A stretch of 64,000 bases of DNA from Protea cynaroides (lineage: Eukaryota; Streptophyta; Magnoliopsida; Proteales; Proteaceae), in contig CM053275.1 in NCBI GenBank assembly GCA_028583415.1, forward strand, positions 84,128,278 through 84,192,277. Direction: 5' to 3'. How positions within the stretch are numbered: the stretch's first letter is position 1; the number at the start of each line of letters is the position of its first letter. The translations under genes and the position numbers were made by a program. Under the pieces are notes generated by a model that saw only the letters and a program-made list of their open reading frames with translations, had not been told where the DNA came from and ran no database searches. Below, one piece after another: positions 56,794-64,000 of this stretch.

Positions 56794-59700
56794 ATCCCCC
56801 ACAAGTTTCAAAAAGATTGATAAAACCAGAATCAGACTGTTAACCTCATGAGAACTGTAAGCGACGTCGTTGCAGATGTCTGTCGACTTGAATCTACACT
56901 AGGTCTGATAGGCCACGCTACAGAGTACGGGTGAAGCTTGCTCCTTGAACCTTTCCTCATTGGTGTAGCCAACTGACCTACCAGCCATCTCTTACAGTCC
57001 GACCCTCGAAAAATCCCTTAATGGTGGACATATTTTTAAACCGGCCTTGTCCCTATCCTGGTTCATAAATGTTTGTGAAAGTTCACCCTTAAAACTCTCA
57101 TTGAAAGCGGCTCCACTTCCTACATTCAATAAGGTCAGCCCATAGTGTGCACCACAGTTAACACACCCCCACATTTTGCTAGGATAACTTTGACTTGATT
57201 AAGAATCTTTGAGATTCATCATCTATTCATTGTGGTGAGTACTACCTTACCATCTAACCAGAATGAGCAATATTATGATAGTACTAAACAAGTCATCTAC
57301 GTGACTTCGTTTTTACCCATTGAACCTAATTCGAGGGATCTCCTCTCACATAGGTTGGATTTCCATCACATGACTTATGCCACAGGCTTCAAGCTCATTC
57401 CTTTAGATGTATACCACCTTAGTGGTCAGAAGCTAAATAATTATATCAATCAAAATTTTTCAGTACTGAGTTATGTCAAATGCACGCTATTCCATTAACT
57501 TCTCAAGATATATTGTATAACCGCCTAAGACCTATATGTCTTAGATGTCCTTAGACATTTTATAAACCTGACAAAGTCATATTTATCTTATTTGTAATCT
57601 TTTGCCGTTAAATATACTTCTTAAAGTAGCATAATCAATTTTGGTTTTCGTCATATATCTGTTATCGAGATTTTAGTCATTGACCCTAATCCCGACTTAA
57701 CTTTGTAGTCATACTTGACTATCCATGGTGGAATCTTACCATCATAGTCATCTCCTTTTGAATCAAGGTGATTTTTTCGAATCTAGGCTTGTCTTCTAGA
57801 TTCCATGTCTAAATAGATATTAATGATTCTATGCAGCAACTATGTATTCTTATATAACCCCCACAATTTTGGGTTTTTCGTACTCAAACTTATAAGAACT
57901 CTGAATATTATAAGGTACACTATCATTTCATTTATCCATGTAAAATTCCTTGCATCTCATGTTTCCATATTAACCATAATTCAACATATTTCTTGATTTA
58001 TCATATCTATGGTTAATAAACAACATCCATGCATTTTAGACCTTAATAGTCTCTAAAAATGATCATTATGCTAAGAATCTCATATTCAAATCTGATTAGA
58101 CCAACTGTTTTGGTCCTACAACTTTTACTGCCATTCACTTAGGCTGATTAAAGTCTAGTTAATCATGAGTCTCAATCATATAATCATACCAATTGTTTAA
58201 TTAACAATTAACTTATTTTCTAAGTACATGAAACAGTATTCTCTCATGACAATTAAACTGTCTATATAACCAGTGCACCTTATAATCATGTAACAAATAA
58301 TAAAATTATAAATCAAACAAACCATTAATCATGTTACAAACCATTAACCATATGATTAATAATGATAACACAAAATGAAAATTCACTATCGATTTTATGA
58401 TTTGTCAAACAGAATCAAGGTAACTGATTTTAAATATACAACAATCTATATTAGTTACTCACTTATCTTTTAACCCTTTTATTTCATTTTATTCGATAAA
58501 ATAAATCTGTTTCAAACCCATCATGACAAACCCATTGCATATAAGATAAGACAAATCGGTTATAGCTATTCTTAAGGAATGCTCCCTTAGAAAGATACCA
58601 ACATTCACACAAGGTGACTTATGTGTCTTACTAAACACATCACTTCACATATGATGTTTAACCGGATCAAATAAATTTGGTCTTAAGGCATTGATTGCCA
58701 ACCCTTGGACTTCTCAAATCCAATTAAGAAATTTCCAACCTTATAAGACCATATGCAAATAATAAGCATTCAATTTATATATGTTATCTATAAATATGAT
58801 GCACATGGAATACAATAAACCTTCCTTCTCAAAATAATAATATATCCTCTTATTTTACCCTAACAAAGGTTCAAAGTCTATGACATGAAAATAAATATTT
58901 TTCAAAATATGAAACAGAATAAACAATTAGATTCCATAATCCATAAAAAAATAAAAAAAAATGCTTCCATAATTCATTTGTCAAATTCCCTTTAGTTAAC
59001 CAACATATAAGCTGAAGAAGCCTAAAGCAACCTAGGAAATAAAATCAATGGTAAAATAAAACATCATTGATAAGCACCAGACAACCATGCACGTAAGACA
59101 ACTGGTTATGCTCTAAGTGTGCAACTGGTACAAGGATTAAGCGTTTAACATCCTAACAGAACCATAGACAGTTTTTTTTTTTTTTTTTTTTTCATTACAT
59201 GGCCAAAAGAAATGTATCCATGTAACTAATGATCATTACATTGATCAAAATGCAAAAACAAGTATTCAAAATATTCGTATTATTAATTCATATTGATATG
59301 GTGAAAATATCATATAAGACCATACACACAAGAATAGATAACCAACAATTATTATAATCAAAGTTCTTGACTTCGAACTTCTTACGTAAGGTGGTGACAC
59401 CTTTCAAATGAATATTTTGCAACTCATACATCAGGGATGTAAACAACAATGGGTTAACTTTAGGTTTAAGTTGGACCAAAACTAATTTATTGACCATATA
59501 TTAAGAGTACCATAACATAAGAAATTATTCAGAACAAGATGGACCCATCTATATGTATACACAAGCTATCCTAAGCTTGACTTTAGCCTTGGGTAAAGGG
59601 CATTTCTTGATCAAACTAGGTCTCATGGCACCTTAGGAAGAAAGATTTGGAAACAATATATTAATATAACGCACTGTGACATAATCGGACTACTCAAAAC

Positions 59701-60777
59701 ATTTTATCCACATATTTGGAAACACCCATCTAACAAGTGGGATTTATAGATAATGGACTAGCACAAACCCTCAGGACTTTAGAATCCACATTATGTAAGC
59801 ACATATATATAAGTGATTCCCGCTACTTACAGTAGCATAATCGACTCAAGATTTACCATACTCAACTTTATAGGTATTCCAAATATGCTTGTGGTATATT
59901 ATTATTATCCATATACTTTCTTAAATAGTGTTTTATCCAACCAAAAATTCTATTGTCTAAAATTAGACAACTGACTAGGTTAATCAATTTTCTTTGAGAC
60001 ATAACTCATCACCACTTGGAGTTATCCAAACCAATGCAATACACATATGAGCAAGTCCACAAATATATAAATCAAGCATATACAACTATTTAACTTGTAC
60101 ATGCCAATAAAACATAATGATCATTATGTTAAACATCAAAACATGCTATCAAAACAAGCACCAAACGTATTTATGCTATCACACTCTTTAATGCAACATA
60201 ACATAGTTTAAACATTTTAAATAAGACATCAAAGGTGCATAACACATTCCTTGAACCTCTTATATAAGGATAGAAACACGGTCATCCACATGTTTTCATT
60301 CTGCAGTCCATAGAGGTGATGGAGATTTTCAAGCAACCATAATCTTATAATCTCAATATTCTAAGAAAATTACATCTCCCATCGGTCAAAGCAAAAGAAA
60401 CAGTCATGAAAAAACGATTTCCACAACAAATTGGATATCTCATGCCATACCACATATTATTTCAAGAATAAAAATAATAATAAATGTATTAACATAATAT
60501 GTCTATCGATTTGGATTCTATTGGACAAAGCAATTCCAATCGTTGCAATTATCGATCAGAACAGACACTTCTTAAAAATAACCCAAAGGATGTGACCACT
60601 CGTACGTTCTAGTGCCACGGCTAAGCCTATATATGCTGTGATTTCTTTTACATACGCACATAGAGTATGAGAATTTTAGAACCCTTCAATAATAAAAAAC
60701 AAAGAAGGTGCAAAGCCTTATAATCATGTCGAGGGATATTTCTTCCAATCATGCATGGGCTCTTAAGAGGTGATTTA

Positions 60778-60827
<50 letters not shown>

Positions 60828-61203
60828 ACCCCAACTGATCATCCATCATGGACTTCAGTTTTCGCACTATCCAGATTGGACCGAAACTGTGAATCTTACA
60901 AAAGTGAACTGCATGCACCATCCTAGGCAAGGCCATTCACATTCATCCGGCCTTTGGGCTTTGTGAAGTACCAACGTCAAAAAGAAACCACAAAGCAAAA
61001 CCCACCGAAAAGACTAGAAGTCTATTCTCCAACCTTGGCGAAAACCCGATATAAAAAGAAATACAAAACTGAAATAATTTCAGTAGTCAGCAACAGGGTA
61101 ATACATGATAATCATGTCTATCGAGAATGACCAGTTTTGTCATACGGTCAGAAAAATCTCAATTATAGATTTTTAAGTCTTAAACTAACACAATCTTAAG
61201 AAT
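56794..61203. other. interior of the LARD-like element, no coding capacity seen
   Basis: AT-rich throughout. The longest open frames (88 residues at 57232-57498 and 69 residues at 59497-59288) have no recognised domain. A T run of 20 is at 59172-59191 and one of 41 at 60782-60822. Confidence 0.7.
60782..60822. repeat. 41-nt poly-T run
   Basis: An uninterrupted run of T. It could be the reversed poly(A) tail of a small retroposon inserted in the LARD-like element, but no body was identified. Length from assembly should be treated with care. Confidence 0.9.
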
Positions 61204-61967
61204 TGTTGGAAATATTAGCACCACAAGGAAAATATATTATTTAAGACTATCTAATAAGCAAATGATATTAAAGATAATATCAACAATCAAACCATATGAT
61301 TAAGAATCTGAACAAATATAATGTAATATAATGAAATCTAAACACATACCTTATACGGTGTTAATCAAGGAAACAATTAGGGCTGAGTCGTGTTGATACA
61401 CTCTCCTTAAGATTGTGTTTGCCCCCTATACGGTGCAACGGGTCCCTGCAAACCAACCTCTAAGATAAAACAGCCCTTCAGAAGGACACCCACGCAGTGT
61501 GCACTCACTGTTAGGTGTATGCAGACCCGACGGCTAAAGTTAACAATCCTTTAAAACAAGGATGGAACAGACTCTATCGATAAATCAGAGTAGAGAGAGA
61601 GAGAGAGAGTTGGAAGGAGAAGGAAGAGAGACATGAACTTTGTATTCAAATCTTGAGTAATTTGGAATGAGGCAACATCCTCTATTTATAGAAGACAAAT
61701 ACCTCTCAAGGGTCACTACCAAAAGGTATGGGTGCACCTCTTCATACCAAAAGGTATAAGTCACCACCCTTCTAAAAGGGTACACTTGAATAGGTATGTA
61801 TCCATACCCATATCTATATTCATTTCACTATCCATATCCATATCCATTTCCATATCCAACTCAAAACAAAATTGAAATTAAATTTCCCACAAAATTTAAA
61901 CCAAAACTTTGAATTTCATTTTAAAACTTTTTGAAACTTTATTTGTTTTTCGATATTAAAAACAACA
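61204..61967 (-). repeat. 5' LTR of the LARD-like element
   Basis: 764 bp, with the same ends as the left LTR. It is longer by 12 bp, mainly through an extra CCATATCCATTT-type unit near 61840. Confidence 0.92.
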
Positions 61968-62310
61968 GTAAGTCCACCAAAAATTTGGCTGAGAGGAAGT
62001 GGACAAAGTCATTCAGAAATCGGACTGTCCTTTCATCTGGAAATAGGCTCTGAACATGAGAATAGGTAATGTACAACTTTGAAACCCTTAAGAGTAATCC
62101 AATTGTCTATTATCTCTTCTTTAGGTTGTTGGTTCATTTTTTTTTTTTGTGAAGAAATAAATATATTAACAATATTCTGAAACAAAGAAAACAAATCTGG
62201 GTATTCCAAAGATAGAGTCAGCTTCTTACAAACTAGGGCAAAGGCCCAATAAAAAAGAGAGCAAAGAGCCTACCTCAGATGGTGGACAGATTCTAGTAAG
62301 ATAAAATGAA
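61968..62310 (-). other. flank with LINE-like 3' tail
   Basis: Around 62137-62180 a T run is followed by GTGAAGAAATAAATATATTA, resembling the reversed 3' end of plant LINEs (compare 13121-13150). No coding part is recognised. Confidence 0.3.
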
Positions 62311-63686
62311 TTTATTCCTAATCGTGCCCGGAGGAGCGGAAGAAAATGGTGTTATGGTTCCATGCATATAGAACATATATAATAGCATCCCATTTTTGAA
62401 CAAACGGATTTGGTGTTGTATTTTAATTATATTTTTCTGTATTATTATTTTTATAGTAAAAAGTAAAGTTTCAAAATAGAGCTATTTTGGTTTTTCTTTC
62501 TTATAGTATGTGGTTTGAGAGGGTATTGAGGTGGAGCTAGTGAAGTTGGATCCCAAGACTTCAAGTTGACACAAGTACGGTTGGTCTATTTTCTTAGTCC
62601 CACATGGGAAGTGAAAGAGGTTATAGGGTACCTTATATATAGTTTTGAGAACTATAAGGGATAAGGTAATTTAAAGGGAAATCTCCCTCCTCCCTTGTGT
62701 CCGGGCCGGTTTCAGGTTGCTTTTCACACACGCGTGAGCCGAGTAATGCCAACCGGTCATGGAGTGACATGGCGTGGTTCGGCGCAGCGCGGGTGTGTGT
62801 CAACTCAAGATATATTTTTTAAAGTTGAATTATCTTTTGGTTTATGTTGGATCAGATGCGGTTTATTCCGTGATCCAAACCAAACCGGATTCATTACTGA
62901 TAGATATGACTATTCAAAGGGACACACTCTTACTAAAGGGATTTGATCTGAACGCTTAGATTAGGATCAATCAATCCAAGTCGTTAAGATCTTAAGGACA
63001 AAATAATGTTTTGAAATTCCACAAAAAATAATTGGATTTTTGGACAAAGGAATTTTCTTAATGACATGCCATAAGATCTTAAATGATTTTTTTTTTTTTT
63101 TTTGGGTTAAAAGATCTTAAATGATTTGATACATTATTTTTTAGTATTACACATTTGATTTTTTGTTGTAGTGAATTCTTGTTATTTCACATGCCTATAA
63201 AAATACAATGCAAGATAATGACAACCCTTGACAATTACATAATTGTATATCATTTGTAAGAGATTTGTGAGAAAACATTTTTTTTTCCTTAACTTAAAAA
63301 AAACCTTTTGAATATAAAACAAAGACAATATTGATGAAATAATATAATGATGCATCATTTTCAAGATCTTTGTGAAAAAACCCTTTCACATTTGACTTTA
63401 AAAAAAAAACTATGGAAAAATAAGACAAGGGTATTAAAAAGAGGTGTTATATCCCAAAAGCACCTATACGTATATAGGCTTTTCTTGCACTGCTTTCTCT
63501 GGATTTCAGGTGCAGCCTGGAGTTGTTGGATTCAATTTGTTCTAGATGATTTGGGGAATTACTTGTCGGATCTATTTTTGTTCATCTAACCCTTGAAATT
63601 GAAATTTCATTGTATGTGTTCTTTCTCCAAGCCCAATAATCCATAACACACTTAGGACTTAACGGTCACTTCTAGCACTATCTGTT
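62311..63686. other. AT-rich intergenic region, no gene seen
   Basis: Contains a promoter-like pair at 62599-62642 (AGTCCCACATGGGA and TTATATATAG), a GC-rich stretch at 62695-62800 with a short open frame of no recognised domain, and a T run at 63087-63104 flanked by two copies of the word AAGATCTTAAATGA. Confidence 0.35.
62599..62642 (+). promoter_or_regulatory. USE-like plus TATA promoter candidate
   Basis: GTCCCACATGG (62600-62610) is close to the plant snRNA upstream sequence element RTCCCACATCG, and a TATATATAG box follows about 25-30 bp later. No U-snRNA sequence is recognised downstream, so it may be a repeat-borne promoter. Confidence 0.3.
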
Positions 63687-63928
63687 GGATTTACATCGTC
63701 TCCTCCCAGTGGTTCTGGGAGGACAGTGGCAACCTATCTCGGATGGTTGCCACGTGGCTCTCAGTGAATCCAAGACCCACGTCCGAGCCAACACCCTCTG
63801 TCGGCTTGGCTTGTCGGCTGGGTGTCGGCTCGGATGTGAGTCTCGGATTCACCGAGAGCCACGTGACAACCATCCGGGATAGGTTGCCACTGTCCTCCCA
63901 AACCACTGAGAGAAAACGATGCGGATCC
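63687..63928. mobile_element. foldback (hairpin) element, copy B, Mutator-like target duplication
   Basis: The ends GGATTTACATCGTCTCC and GAAAACGATGCGGATCC are imperfect inverted repeats and the arms pair for about 100 nt (words GGACAGTGGCAACCTATC, GAGAGCCACGTG). The 9-bp flanks CTATCTGTT (63678-63686) and CTATCTATT (63929-63937) match at 8 of 9 positions. No transposase. Related to 43443-43675. Confidence 0.75.
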
Positions 63929-64000
63929 CTATCTATTTCAGAATAAGTGAGAGTATTTTTTTAAATGAAGGGTCTTAAATTATTTATTTACCAAAAATAT

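Larger units (their letters stand above)
56042..61967 (-). mobile_element. non-autonomous LTR retrotransposon (LARD-like), 5.9 kb
   Basis: Two LTRs (56042-56793 and 61204-61967) enclose a 4.4-kb AT-rich interior without any recognisable gag or pol domain. A perfect 5-bp target duplication GTAAG is present (56037-56041 and 61968-61972). The - orientation is shown by a TATA box in the LTR (CTATAAATAGAGG read on the - strand) and by a polypurine tract GTGGGGGAT next to the left LTR. No TGG-type primer binding site follows the right LTR. The LTRs differ at about a dozen sites, so the insertion is young and was presumably mobilised by a partner element elsewhere. Confidence 0.88.

Noticed and set aside
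62695..62946. 83-residue open frame in a GC-rich stretch
   Set aside because: No domain is recognised and the frame is isolated, with no splice partner; probably part of an unknown repeat.

Overview
The window is nuclear DNA of a flowering plant. The evidence is spliced genes with GT-AG introns, plant-type Ty1/copia and Ty3/gypsy (Tekay chromovirus) elements, MITEs, and a plastid-type YidD-like gene. The species cannot be read from the sequence. Only two host genes are well supported; most of the rest is transposable elements, often nested.

Region 1 (1-1293): the 3' end of a copia element (RT end, RNase H, PPT, 3' LTR) in the intron just upstream of the first host exon. Region 2 (1311-29267, + strand): the C-terminal part of NOT1 (CNOT1), scaffold of the CCR4-NOT deadenylase complex. 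I could build 33 exons that give one uninterrupted frame of 1416 residues to the stop codon. Its introns are swollen by insertions: four copies of one hAT-type MITE family with 8-bp target duplications (one carrying a nested Mutator-type element), two GATACG-rich elements, a LINE 3' fragment, a decayed antisense copia element and a 2.3-kb solo LTR.

Region 3 (29268-43351): intergenic MITEs, then a complete but inactive 11.8-kb Tekay element (30849-42649, coding on the - strand). It has a 5-bp target duplication, an initiator-Met PBS, gag, pro, RT-RNase H-integrase and a chromodomain-like tail. It also has a broken extra gene on the opposite strand between PBS and gag (38764-40088). The element sits inside an older TIR element that carries a GC-rich coding-like segment. 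Region 4 (43352-48599): a foldback element, a possible organellar insertion, a small MITE, and a five-exon YidD-like gene (46157-47180) with a duplicated upstream sequence.

Region 5 (48600-64000): an LTR remnant, a 4.76-kb TG...CA insertion read as a giant solo LTR that contains a 37-bp minisatellite with higher-order structure, a young 5.9-kb LTR element with no coding capacity (56042-61967, - strand), LINE-like tails and a second foldback element.

The two host genes are functionally unrelated: NOT1 acts in cytoplasmic mRNA deadenylation and the YidD-like protein in membrane-protein insertion, probably in plastids. The items most worth following up are the antisense accessory gene with its GGGTCGA motif arrays in the Tekay element, the TIR element carrying a coding-like segment, the hAT MITE family with interchangeable interiors, and the giant solo LTR with its internal minisatellite.
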